Shown one piece after another: positions 36,882-45,721 of a DNA stretch of 64,000 nt. Within the stretch, counting starts at the first letter, position 1. Each line of letters opens with the position of its first letter. The stretch is from Sphingomonas sp. BAUL-RG-20F-R05-02 (GTDB lineage Bacteria > Pseudomonadota > Alphaproteobacteria > Sphingomonadales > Sphingomonadaceae). The DNA is taken from NCBI RefSeq assembly GCF_022662305.1, contig NZ_JAKNQH010000002.1, positions 1 through 64,000 on the forward strand, written 5' to 3'. Under the pieces are notes generated by a model, which was given only the letters and a program-made list of their open reading frames with translations, had not been told where the DNA came from and searched no databases. The position numbers were made by a program, and so were the translations under genes.

Positions 36882-37049
36882 ATGACGACATCTTTTCTTC
36901 CTCCGCGTCGCCCGCGATGGAACGCGATCGCTTTCGCGCCGGGCTTCGGCAAGGTCCGGCCGGACACATCGGGTGAGGCGGTAGCGTCCCCGCGTTGGGC
37001 GGGCGTGACCACTTGGTCGCTGTCGGCGGGGTGCGCTGATCGTGGCTGA
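36882..37049 (+). CDS. possible small ORF coupled to the ROK kinase
   Basis: A 55-codon frame starting at ATG 36882, with AGGAA six bases upstream, and ending at 37049, eight bases inside the kinase frame if the kinase starts at GTG 37042. The protein begins MTTSFLPPRRPRW and is not recognised. Its codons become strongly GC-ending after the first ten. It could be a leader peptide that couples translation to the kinase, or chance. Most of the 440-base interval is otherwise empty. Confidence 0.3.
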   Translation: MTTSFLPPRRPRWNAIAFAPGFGKVRPDTSGEAVASPRWAGVTTWSLSAGCADRG

Positions 37050-37956
37050 CGAGACGGGCATGCAGATCGGCATCGATGTCGGCGGCACCAAGCTCGAAGC
37101 GGCGGCGCTGAATGCGGACGGCGCGATCGTCGCGCGGCTGCGCGTTCCCAATCCCGGCAGTTACGATGGCTGCGTCCACGCCTTGGTTGATCTGGTCGCG
37201 CAGATCGAGGCGCAGATCGGTGCGCGAGGGTCCGTGGGCGTAGGGCTGCCGGGCTTCACCAGCCCGCGTGACGGGCTGGTGCGCAACGCCAACGCCACCT
37301 TCCTCAACGGCCGCCCGGTCCGGGACGACCTCACGACCGCGCTGGGGCGCCCGGTGCGTGTCGCCAACGATGCCAATTGCATGGTGTTGTCGGAAGCGGT
37401 CGACGGCGCCGGCGCGGCCGGTCGAGTGGTGTTCGGCGTGATCGTCGGCACCGGCGTCGGCGGCGGTCTGGTCGTGGATGGCCGTATCGTCGAAGGCGCC
37501 AACGGTCTCGGCGGCGAGTGGGGGCATCTGCCGGTTCCCTGGCTGCGCAACGAGGAAGCGGACGCCGCCTGCTGGTGCGGGCAATACGGTTGCATGGAGA
37601 CGATGATCTCCGGCACCGGTTTCGAGCGGGTGCACCGGCTGCGAACCGGCGTGTCGCTCTCCGGGCCGGCGATCACGGCGGCGGCACGCGACGGCGACGG
37701 CGCGGCGCGTGCGTCGCTCGACAGCTATGTCGATCGGCTTGGCCGCGCCCTGGCGATGATCGTCAACATCGTCGATCCCGATGTGATCGTGCTTGCGGGC
37801 GGCATGTCGAACGTGTCCGAAATTTACGCGCCGTTGCCTGCGATCGTGCGCGCGCATGTGTTCGGTGGTGTGTGGGACGCGCCAATCGTGCCGGCGCGCT
37901 GGGGGGACTCGTCGGGCGTCCGCGGCGCGGCACGGCTGTGGCCCACCACCGCCTAG
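37042..37956 (+). CDS. ROK-family sugar kinase (fructokinase/mannokinase-like)
   Basis: 304 residues from GTG 37042, or about 298 from ATG 37060 (MQIGIDVGGTKLEA); no strong ribosome site decides. ATP-binding DVGGTK, catalytic Asp in ANDANCMVLSEA, Gly-rich GVIVGTGVGGGLVVDG, and the ROK zinc motif with His in GGEWGHLPVP and cysteines in CWCGQYGCMET. It phosphorylates a hexose at O6. In a mannan locus, mannose or a rearranged ketose is the likely substrate (inference). It lies next to the ROK regulator and convergent with the esterase, with a strong hairpin between. Confidence 0.92.
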   Translation: MADETGMQIGIDVGGTKLEAAALNADGAIVARLRVPNPGSYDGCVHALVDLVAQIEAQIGARGSVGVGLPGFTSPRDGLVRNANATFLNGRPVRDDLTTALGRPVRVANDANCMVLSEAVDGAGAAGRVVFGVIVGTGVGGGLVVDGRIVEGANGLGGEWGHLPVPWLRNEEADAACWCGQYGCMETMISGTGFERVHRLRTGVSLSGPAITAAARDGDGAARASLDSYVDRLGRALAMIVNIVDPDVIVLAGGMSNVSEIYAPLPAIVRAHVFGGVWDAPIVPARWGDSSGVRGAARLWPTTA

Positions 37957-37984
37957 CCGCGCCGCCCCGGATTCCTCACGGGAT

Positions 37985-38010
37985 CGGGAGGCGGTTCGTC
38001 TCGCCTCCCG
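37985..38010. terminator. bidirectional hairpin terminator
   Basis: CGGGAGGCG (37985-37993) and CGCCTCCCG (38002-38010) form a perfect nine-base stem with an eight-base loop, midway between the convergent ROK kinase and carboxylesterase genes. No long T-run follows, but position and stability suggest termination in both directions. Confidence 0.6.
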
Positions 38011-38023
38011 ACGCGCTTAGGAA

Positions 38024-39544
38024 TTATGGATTGATGACCCAGTGGCAAGGTACAGGCCGCAAATCCGTGCCCGCCACCGGTGCACCGTTGCCAAACGTGA
38101 CGAAGCGGCGGCTCGCGCCGTAATCCGGCCAATGCGCCAGGCCGGCTCCGTTGGGATTGCCGGTTCGGATGAAGTTCGCCCAATAGTCCTGCAACGGCGG
38201 CGCGTCCGCTGAAATGCCCGCCTCGCCCGGCCGCGCGAAGACGAACGGCACCTCGCTGGCATGCGTGACGGTGCGGCCGACCGGCGCGTAGCCGAACAGA
38301 TATTGCCATACCGGCACGCCCGTTTCGGCACGCGCGCGCGCGACGAGATCGGCGGGGCAGGTGAACAGCGCGTCGGTCGCAGCCCGCAGCGTCGCCGGGC
38401 CGTAGACCGGATCATCCTTGGTCGGCGTGGCGTCCATCAGTCCATAGAACTTGGCCGCCTCCGCGCCGTGGCCCGGAAACGCCGCGTCCAGCGCCGCGCG
38501 CGTGACGGCTGCGCTGTCGTAGAACGCGATCTCACGCGTGTTGTTGCCGATCAGCAGCGGCACACGCGTGCCGCCGCCCCGCGCCAAGGTCGCGGCCGGT
38601 GGTTCGGTGATGACGTGCCCGTCGACCGTCGTCTGAAGCCACACCGTGCCCGGATCAGGCAGGCCGGCCGGCGTGCGGATATGCCGCGCCGCCTCGAGCA
38701 GCTTCGCCACGGGCAGCGCCCGCAGCGCCGCCGCGCTTGCTTTCGGTACGCCGGCGAGCGCGGCGATCTCCTCGCCGATCGCCTCGCTCGTCCTGAGGGT
38801 GCGCGCGGGCCAGCCGAAACCGGCGGTGCCGCTTTCTTCGATCGCGGCATGAAACAAGCCCGTCGCGAGCGGCGAGACCTGCTGGTAGCCGACGTCTTCG
38901 CCGCCTGCCGATTCGCCGCCGATCGTCACGCGGGCTGGATCGCCGCCGAACGCCGCGATATTGCGCTGGACCCAGCGCAGCGCCGCCTGCTGGTCCATCA
39001 GCCCGTAATTGCCCGAGGCACGTGTCGGGCTTTCCGCCGTCAGCGCCGGGTGCGCCATGAAGCCGAGCGGGCCGAGCCGATACTGTACCGACGCCATGAC
39101 GATCCCGTGGCTGACCAGCGACGACACCACCGCACCCGAACCGCTGCCCGCCTTGTTGCTGCCGCCGTGAATCCACACGAACACGGGCAGCGGTTTGGCC
39201 GGATGCAGAGCGGGCGTCCCCACCTCGAGATACAGGCAATCCTCCGCGCTGGTATCGACGAGCGCCTTGTTCCAGCCATCGGAGAGTTGCGCGCACGCCG
39301 GGGCGGACGACCGCGCCGCCCGTACCCCGGCCCATGGTACGACGGCGGATGGCGGGCGGAAGCGTAACGGACCGAGCGGCGGTGCAGCGAACGGCACCGC
39401 GCGAAACGTGACGCGACCATCGGGCTCGATCGTTCCGGCAATCCTGCCGCCATCGACCCTGACCACGGGCGCGGCGACCTCACGGGCAGGGGCACTGGTG
39501 ATCGCGATCGGCAGCAGCGCGAGCGAAAGAAGCAGGTGTTTCAT
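38024..39544 (-). CDS. secreted type-B carboxylesterase
   Basis: 506 residues from ATG 39544 (MKHLLLSLALLPIAI, signal peptide); the frame opens at 39628 but that part is not protein-like. Type-B carboxylesterase/lipase features: oxyanion WIHGGSN, SVQYRLGPLGF, NYGLMDQQAALRWVQRNIAAFGGDP, and nucleophile GGESAGG. The catalytic acid and His lie in the C-terminal half but were not placed with certainty. It probably removes acetyl or other ester groups from polysaccharide or its fragments in the periplasm. It follows the GH2 gene by 83 bases on the same strand, so it is likely co-transcribed. Confidence 0.9.
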   Translation of the reverse strand: MKHLLLSLALLPIAITSAPAREVAAPVVRVDGGRIAGTIEPDGRVTFRAVPFAAPPLGPLRFRPPSAVVPWAGVRAARSSAPACAQLSDGWNKALVDTSAEDCLYLEVGTPALHPAKPLPVFVWIHGGSNKAGSGSGAVVSSLVSHGIVMASVQYRLGPLGFMAHPALTAESPTRASGNYGLMDQQAALRWVQRNIAAFGGDPARVTIGGESAGGEDVGYQQVSPLATGLFHAAIEESGTAGFGWPARTLRTSEAIGEEIAALAGVPKASAAALRALPVAKLLEAARHIRTPAGLPDPGTVWLQTTVDGHVITEPPAATLARGGGTRVPLLIGNNTREIAFYDSAAVTRAALDAAFPGHGAEAAKFYGLMDATPTKDDPVYGPATLRAATDALFTCPADLVARARAETGVPVWQYLFGYAPVGRTVTHASEVPFVFARPGEAGISADAPPLQDYWANFIRTGNPNGAGLAHWPDYGASRRFVTFGNGAPVAGTDLRPVPCHWVINP

Positions 39545-39627
39545 CTTGGGCGGGATCCGTGATCGGGGTGCGTGGTGGAGGGGAAGGCGAAGCGCGCTCG
39601 CCACGCGCCCAACCGTCATCTGCGGCA

Positions 39628-42600
39628 TTACCGGACCGGCAACGTCGCGGGCGTGACGTTCCAGCCGCGCAACGTCACGCTCGGCGTGTGCGCTTTCGCG
39701 GTCGGAAAGCGGATCGTCACGACGCGGGTCTCACCCGGCAGCAGCGAGATGTAATTGTCGCTGAAATAGGCGGGCAGCACTTGCGTGCCGTCGGCGTTCA
39801 TCACCGTCAGCTTGGCCTCGATCGCCGGCGTGGTGCCGGCATTGGCAAGGTCCACGCGCAGCTCGGTTTCGTCGCCGGCGGGCGTCTGCGTCACCGTTGC
39901 CGACAGCGGCGCGGCGGCAAGCGTGGTGAGCGCGCGATAGGCGGCATCGTCCGCGCCCTGCCAGTAGAAGTTGTTCGACAATTCGGCGCCATCCGCGCCG
40001 CTTGCCGTCAGGCGGATCAGCGCCATGCCGCCAGCGGTCAGTTTCGGCAGATCGAGCGCGAACGCTTCGCCGACCTGCTGGCGGGCCACCGCCACCGTCG
40101 CACTGCGATCGCCAAGCGCCTGGCCGCTTACGCCGACGACATGCGCGCGCACGCTTACCCCCGACAGATCACCGAGCGTGTTGTTGACCAATACGACCTT
40201 GCCGTCCGGCAGGTTCATCTGGACGTGAACGGGTTCAGACGCCTTCTTGACCCCGTAGAAGCTCGCCTGCGTGTCATAGTCGGACGAGAAGATGTTCCAT
40301 GCCGACGACGGCCATGCCGGCTGCGTCATCCACAGCATCCGGCCGGAGTTCACCGTCCACAGGCCCGCGTTGAACCCCTCGAAGATCGCGCGGTACGATT
40401 CGTACTGCATCATCTGCGCTTTCCGTTCGAAATCGGGCAGGCTGGTGCCCGCGCCGAACCGCGCCGCCAACGCGTCGGTATAGGTCTTCACCGCGCCGTT
40501 CCCGACCTGATGCCAGTCGTGATAGGCCCAGGCATCGCTGATCGGCCACTGATCCGCCGGCGCCATCGTGCGTTGCCAGGATTCGAGCGTCGGCAGTGAC
40601 GGCGTGCCGTCCTCTACCGAAAAACCGCGCGCGTGCGTGGTGAAATAGGTTTCCGGGCGCTGCCAGTTGTACGGGCCGGAATTCTGGAGGTTCACCCGGT
40701 TGGACGATCCCATGTAGAGCCGGGTGCCGTCCTCGTCGTGGATCAGCTTCTGCAGAGCTTCGTTGAGCGCCGGTTGCGGTACGCCCTCGTTGCGGCCGAA
40801 CCACACCACGATCGAGGGGTGATTGCGATAGCGCTTCACCACATCGGTGGCGTTGGCCATGAAGGTGGCGGGAACATCGGTCTCGATGTTGTAATCCTGC
40901 GTGGATTCCCAGAAGTCGGACAGCACCATCATGCCGTATTCGTCGGCGAGGTCGAAGAACGTGTCCTCGGTGTCCTGCCCTACCCAGTTGCGCACGATGT
41001 TGAGGTGCGCGTCCTTGTGCAGCCGGAACATCGGCTCCAGCCGCGTCCGGTCGACGCGCTTCATGAAGTCGTCCATGCCGATGTTGCCGCCCTTGGCGGC
41101 GATGCGGACGCCGTTGACGCGCAGGACGAGATAGGGCGACAGGCCCGGTGCATCGACGAGCGGGGTGACGGCCGGGCTCGTCTCCGCACCCGGATACAGG
41201 CTGGCGGCCCAGCCGTTCGCGACCTTGCGAATGCCGGTATGGCTGCCATCGACGATCGGCTGCCCAAGCGCGCGCGCTTTGGTGAGATCGACGGTCACGC
41301 GGTCGAGCGCGCCATGCTGATCCATCAGCGACAGGTCGTAGGTCACCTGCCGCATGCCGAAGCGCAGTTTGCTGGTGTCGCTGGTGCGGCCATCGACGCT
41401 GGTGGTCAGCGTGAGATCATGCAGCGTCGGCGCGCCATAGCCGTTCGGCCACCACAGTCGCGGATGCTGCACCGACAATTGCGGGAAGTCGGCCGGGCGC
41501 AGCACCACGTCGGTCTGCTGGCCCGGCGCGAGCGTGACGCGCTTTTGAACGCTGACGTCGTCGAACGTGGCGCGCACGGTCGCGGTGACGGCATGGGCGA
41601 CGCGATTGGTGAGCGGTACGGTGATCTCGACATCGGCTACGCTATTGTCCGGGCGCGGCAATGCGGTGACGACGTGTGCATCGCCGATCGCCGCGTCGCC
41701 GGTCGCGCGCAGCGCCACCCCCTGCCACAATCCGGTATTGCGATCGCGTATCGTCGGGATCCAGTCCCACCCCTCGGTCGCCACGAAGGTCGGCCCGTCC
41801 AGCATCATCATGCCACCGTTCTCGCCCACGCCCGAGGTCAGCGATTCCTCCTGGTTGAGGCCGGGGTGCGGCGGTGGCGACACGCGGACGGCGACCGCGT
41901 TGCGGCCCGGCCGCAGCTTGCCCGTGACGTCGAAGCGGCCACGGATGAACGCGCCGGTGATCCCGCCGAGCTTCTGTCCGTTGAGCCACACTTCGGCGGC
42001 ATAGTTGACGCCTTTGAAATCGAGATCCTGATGACGACCGACCGCGTCCGCCGGCACGTCGAACTCGCTACGATACCAATAGTCCTGCCGCGCGAGCGTT
42101 TCGGGGATCGCGGTGTTGTTGATGCCGAAAGCGGGGTCCGCGTACACGCCGCGATCGACCAGCGTCGTCAGCACCGTGCCCGGCACGGTCGCCGCATACC
42201 AGCTCCGTGCGTCGAAACCGGCACGACTGATCGTCTCGCCGGGCACGGCGACCTTCGGCGCCTCCGCGAGCCGCCAGCCGGCGATCGACCACTCGCCCGG
42301 TCCGGTGGCGGCGATCTCCGGGCCGGCGGGCTCGGGCGACGCGACCGGTTTGCCGAGCGGCGCGCGTGAACGCGGCAGCGTCCAGGCATCCTGTGGCGCG
42401 ATCTGGCCGTACATCTGATGGGTCTGCACCGGCCAGTGCGGGCTGCCGGTCTGGAAAGCGATATCCGACAGGTTCGGCATCGCCTGCGCACGGGCGCGCA
42501 GCGTCGCCGCATCAGCGGCACCGGCATCGAGTTGCAGGTCGACCACCCGCCCCGCGAAGCCGGGCGCGAACAGCGGTGAGGCCGCGTCGCCGCCGATGCG

Positions 42601-43080
42601 CAGGCGCGGGCCGACCGTTATGTCCGGCTTGACCGCCGCGACGCCGAGCGGCCCGGTCGCGACCTGACGACCATCGATAAAAAGTCGCGCGGTGCCACCC
42701 GCCACCGTCGCTGCGATAGCATGCCAGCCGCGCGTCGGCAGCGCGCCGCGCCCGGTGAGCGTGCCGGCTTCGGTCACCAGCGCCGCGCGACCATCGACCA
42801 ACGCCAGAAACCGGCGCGGGGCATCGGCCGGGTCACCGAAGCCGCCGATCAGGATGATGCCGGCAGCCGGCGCGCGTGATGCCTCGATCCAGGCCGACAA
42901 CGTCGATGCGCTGTCGGCGACCAGCGCCGTGCCGTCGCCCGCCGGCCGCACATAGCCCTCGCCACCGGCGGGTAGATCGACGTTGACCGGGCCCCAGCTC
43001 TGCGCCTCGGCAGGCGCCGCCATCGCCACCAGAAGGGTCGCAAGCGCCGTCCCCGCGTTCCGAATGCCGCCGTTTTGCAA
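39628..43080 (-). CDS. GH2 family glycosidase with an N-terminal LamG-like domain
   Basis: 1150 residues from a TTG at 43080 (GAGAGG just upstream; signal peptide TALATLLVAMAAPAEAQ). Residues of about 30-200 form a LamG/concanavalin-like jelly roll (TLSAWIEASR, GWHAIAATVAGGTARLFIDGRQV), an unusual addition for GH2. Then come the GH2 sugar-binding domain (WYAATVPGTVLTTLVDRG, LDFKGVNYAAEVWLNG), an immunoglobulin-like domain, and the TIM barrel with acid/base Glu in VVWFGRNEG. The pattern is closest to exo-beta-D-glucosaminidase/beta-mannosidase-type GH2. Mannosidase activity fits the neighbours, but glucosaminidase cannot be excluded. It is divergent from the GH3 gene and upstream of the esterase. 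Confidence 0.9.
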   Translation of the reverse strand: MQNGGIRNAGTALATLLVAMAAPAEAQSWGPVNVDLPAGGEGYVRPAGDGTALVADSASTLSAWIEASRAPAAGIILIGGFGDPADAPRRFLALVDGRAALVTEAGTLTGRGALPTRGWHAIAATVAGGTARLFIDGRQVATGPLGVAAVKPDITVGPRLRIGGDAASPLFAPGFAGRVVDLQLDAGAADAATLRARAQAMPNLSDIAFQTGSPHWPVQTHQMYGQIAPQDAWTLPRSRAPLGKPVASPEPAGPEIAATGPGEWSIAGWRLAEAPKVAVPGETISRAGFDARSWYAATVPGTVLTTLVDRGVYADPAFGINNTAIPETLARQDYWYRSEFDVPADAVGRHQDLDFKGVNYAAEVWLNGQKLGGITGAFIRGRFDVTGKLRPGRNAVAVRVSPPPHPGLNQEESLTSGVGENGGMMMLDGPTFVATEGWDWIPTIRDRNTGLWQGVALRATGDAAIGDAHVVTALPRPDNSVADVEITVPLTNRVAHAVTATVRATFDDVSVQKRVTLAPGQQTDVVLRPADFPQLSVQHPRLWWPNGYGAPTLHDLTLTTSVDGRTSDTSKLRFGMRQVTYDLSLMDQHGALDRVTVDLTKARALGQPIVDGSHTGIRKVANGWAASLYPGAETSPAVTPLVDAPGLSPYLVLRVNGVRIAAKGGNIGMDDFMKRVDRTRLEPMFRLHKDAHLNIVRNWVGQDTEDTFFDLADEYGMMVLSDFWESTQDYNIETDVPATFMANATDVVKRYRNHPSIVVWFGRNEGVPQPALNEALQKLIHDEDGTRLYMGSSNRVNLQNSGPYNWQRPETYFTTHARGFSVEDGTPSLPTLESWQRTMAPADQWPISDAWAYHDWHQVGNGAVKTYTDALAARFGAGTSLPDFERKAQMMQYESYRAIFEGFNAGLWTVNSGRMLWMTQPAWPSSAWNIFSSDYDTQASFYGVKKASEPVHVQMNLPDGKVVLVNNTLGDLSGVSVRAHVVGVSGQALGDRSATVAVARQQVGEAFALDLPKLTAGGMALIRLTASGADGAELSNNFYWQGADDAAYRALTTLAAAPLSATVTQTPAGDETELRVDLANAGTTPAIEAKLTVMNADGTQVLPAYFSDNYISLLPGETRVVTIRFPTAKAHTPSVTLRGWNVTPATLPVR

Positions 43081-43152
43081 ATGCCCTCTCCCGTTCGCCA
43101 GCCGATTACCTGCTGGCTAATTGCCGCATCAAGCACACTCGGACGGAAAAAG

Positions 43153-43187
43153 TAAATTTGAAATATGTATCGTTGACAACACTCTCA
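43153..43187. promoter_or_regulatory. candidate regulatory sites in the GH2/GH3 divergent interval
   Basis: Two elements. TAAATTTGAAATA (43153-43165) resembles the AT-rich site at 36674. TGACAACACTCTCA (43174-43187) has the outer half-sites TGA...TCA and the central spacing of LacI-type operators, and also contains TTGACA, a good -35 box. They lie 45-80 bases before the GH3 start. Both are suggestions from pattern only. Confidence 0.35.
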
Positions 43188-43231
43188 TGTCGATCGAAGG
43201 CTGTAACCAATCACAGATGGAGGGGTCGTAC

Positions 43232-45697
43232 ATGTCGCCATTCAAACGCGTGCTGTTGGCGTCCGCCATCGGCCTTGGCGCCTCCGCATGGATGAGCGCC
43301 GATGCGACGCCCGCACCCACGACGCCGGCCGCGGCGACCGCCCATCCCGATCAGTGGCCGCTGCTGCCGCACGCACGGCAGCGCGATCCCAAACTGGAAG
43401 CGCGGATCAACACGTTGTTGCAGCGGATGAGCGTCGAGGACAAGGTCGGCCAATTGATCCAGGTCGACATCGCGTCGATCACCCCGGCCGATCTGCTGAC
43501 CTACAAGTTCGGCGCGATTCTGAACGGCGGCAACTCCGCGCCCAACAACGACGAATTCGCGCCCGGCCCGGAATGGCTCAAACTGTACGACGCGTTCTGG
43601 GATGCGTCGATTATGCGCTTTGACGGGCGAGCGGTCGTTCCGATCATCTGGGGCACGGATGCTGTGCACGGCGACAACAATGTCGTCGGCGCGACCCTGT
43701 TTCCCCACAACATCGGCCTCGGCGCGATGCGCGACCCCGATCTGATCGAGAAGATCGGCGCGGCGACGGCAGCGGAAACCGCCTCCACCGGGCTCGACTG
43801 GAGCTTTGCACCAACCGTGGCGGTGGTGCAGGACGATCGCTGGGGCCGCACGTTCGAAAGCTATTCGGAAGATCCCGCGATCGTCGCGAGCTACGCCGGG
43901 CGGATGGTGCAGGGGATTCAGGGCCGGGTCGGCGCGGGCTTCATGGCCCCCGGCCATGTCATTTCCTCTGTCAAGCATTTCCTCGGCGATGGCGGTACCG
44001 GCGGCCATGACCAAGGCGATACCCGCGTGAGCGAGAGCGTGTTGCGCGACGTCCACGCCGCCGGATACGAAACCGCGCTGCCGGCCGGCGCGCTGACGGT
44101 GATGCCGAGCTTCTCGAGCTGGAACGGCGTCAAGATGACCGCCAACAAGAGCCTGTTGACGGGGGTATTGAAGGATCGCTGGGGCTTCGACGGCTTCGTG
44201 ATCGGCGACTGGAACGCGCATGGTCAGGTGCCCGGCTGCACCAACGAGGATTGCCCGACCGCGATCAACGCCGGGCTCGATATGTTCATGTATTCCGGCC
44301 ACGGCTGGAAGCAATTGTACGAGAACACGCTGCGCGAGGCGAAGGACGGCACGATCGCGCCCGCGCGGCTCGACGATGCGGTCCGTCGCATTCTTCGCGT
44401 CAAGCTGCTGTCCCACACGTTCGATGCGGGCCGACCGTCGTCGCGTCCGCTGGCAGGCCATTTCGACGAGTTGGGCAGCGCGGCGCACCGCGCGATCGCG
44501 CGTCAGGCGGTGCGCGAATCACTGGTGCTACTCAAGAACAATGGTGGCGTGCTGCCGCTGAAGGCGAGCGCGAACATTCTCGTTGCGGGGCGCGGCGCGG
44601 ATGATGTTGGCATGCAGTCCGGCGGCTGGTCGATCACATGGCAGGGCACCGGCGTCACAAATGCGAATTTTCCAAACGCACAATCAATCTGGTCGGGGAT
44701 CGACGCGGCGACGCGGACGGCGGGCGGCCGCGCGACGCTCGCCGTCGACGGGCGCTACACCGCAAAACCGGATGCGGCGATCGTCGTGTTCGGCGAAACG
44801 CCTTATGCCGAGTTCACCGGCGACCGGCCGACGCTTGAATTCTCGCCGGACGACAAATCCGATCTTGCGCTGCTCAAGCGGCTGAAGGCGGCGGGCATCC
44901 CGGTCGTCGCGGTGTTCCTGTCGGGGCGTCCGCTGTGGATCGCGCCCGAGATCAACGCGTCCGACGCCTTCGTCGCGGCGTTCCTGCCGGGTACGGAGGG
45001 CGGTGGCATCGCCGACGTGCTGATCGGCGACGCGGCCGGCAAGCCACGCACCGATTTTCACGGCAAACTGAGCTTCTCGTGGCCGAAGCGGGTCGATCAA
45101 TACGTCCTCAACCGGCGGGACCCGGGATATGATCCCCAGTTCCCGTTCGGCTATGGCCTATCCTACGCGCAAGCGACGACGGTGCCGCTGCTGAGCGAAG
45201 CGAAGCCGGCAATCTCGGCGGGCGACCAGAACGCGCTGTTCGTTCGCGGCCGGGTCGCGGGCGGCGCGCGGCTCGATGCGACCGCCGGTGCCCGAATCGC
45301 GCGCGTTGATCGCAACGCGCAGGAAGACAGCCTGCGCCTCAGCTTCCCCGGCACGGTCGCAATCGAGGAAGCCCACCCGATCGACGTCAGCCGGGAATCG
45401 AACGGTCTGCTCAGCCTCGTGATCGATTACCGCATCACGGCCGCGCCGACCGGTTTGATCACGCTCGGCATGGAGGGCGGCAAGCTCGTCGCGTTGCCGA
45501 TCAAAGGTTCGTTGCAGGGGCCTGTCGGCGAATGGCGATCGCTTGCCGTGCCGCTGCGCTGCTTCGCCGACGCCGGTGTTGATATGGCGAAGATCACCCG
45601 GCCAATGGTGCTGACGAGCGACGGCGCCGCCGGTGTTGACATCTCGATCGCCCGGATTGCCAGCGCGCCACCGGGACCGGCCGGTTGCGGCAATTGA
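43232..45697 (+). CDS. secreted GH3 beta-glucosidase (ExoP/CelD type)
   Basis: 821 residues from ATG 43232, with GGAGGGG six bases upstream; signal peptide FKRVLLASAIGLGASAWM. The GH3 N-terminal barrel has KVGQLIQVDIASI, GTDAVHGDNNV, SVKHFLGDGGTGGHDQGDT, and the nucleophile Asp in GFDGFVIGDWNAH. The second domain has ESLVLLKNNGGVLPLK, and a C-terminal sandwich starts near residue 650. This is the exo-1,3/1,4-beta-glucosidase type. In glucomannan breakdown it would release glucose from oligosaccharides. It is divergent from GH2 and 25 bases ahead of the GH26 gene, so the two form an operon. Confidence 0.94.
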   Translation: MSPFKRVLLASAIGLGASAWMSADATPAPTTPAAATAHPDQWPLLPHARQRDPKLEARINTLLQRMSVEDKVGQLIQVDIASITPADLLTYKFGAILNGGNSAPNNDEFAPGPEWLKLYDAFWDASIMRFDGRAVVPIIWGTDAVHGDNNVVGATLFPHNIGLGAMRDPDLIEKIGAATAAETASTGLDWSFAPTVAVVQDDRWGRTFESYSEDPAIVASYAGRMVQGIQGRVGAGFMAPGHVISSVKHFLGDGGTGGHDQGDTRVSESVLRDVHAAGYETALPAGALTVMPSFSSWNGVKMTANKSLLTGVLKDRWGFDGFVIGDWNAHGQVPGCTNEDCPTAINAGLDMFMYSGHGWKQLYENTLREAKDGTIAPARLDDAVRRILRVKLLSHTFDAGRPSSRPLAGHFDELGSAAHRAIARQAVRESLVLLKNNGGVLPLKASANILVAGRGADDVGMQSGGWSITWQGTGVTNANFPNAQSIWSGIDAATRTAGGRATLAVDGRYTAKPDAAIVVFGETPYAEFTGDRPTLEFSPDDKSDLALLKRLKAAGIPVVAVFLSGRPLWIAPEINASDAFVAAFLPGTEGGGIADVLIGDAAGKPRTDFHGKLSFSWPKRVDQYVLNRRDPGYDPQFPFGYGLSYAQATTVPLLSEAKPAISAGDQNALFVRGRVAGGARLDATAGARIARVDRNAQEDSLRLSFPGTVAIEEAHPIDVSRESNGLLSLVIDYRITAAPTGLITLGMEGGKLVALPIKGSLQGPVGEWRSLAVPLRCFADAGVDMAKITRPMVLTSDGAAGVDISIARIASAPPGPAGCGN

Positions 45698-45721
45698 TCG
45701 ATGACGAAAAGGAAACAGACG

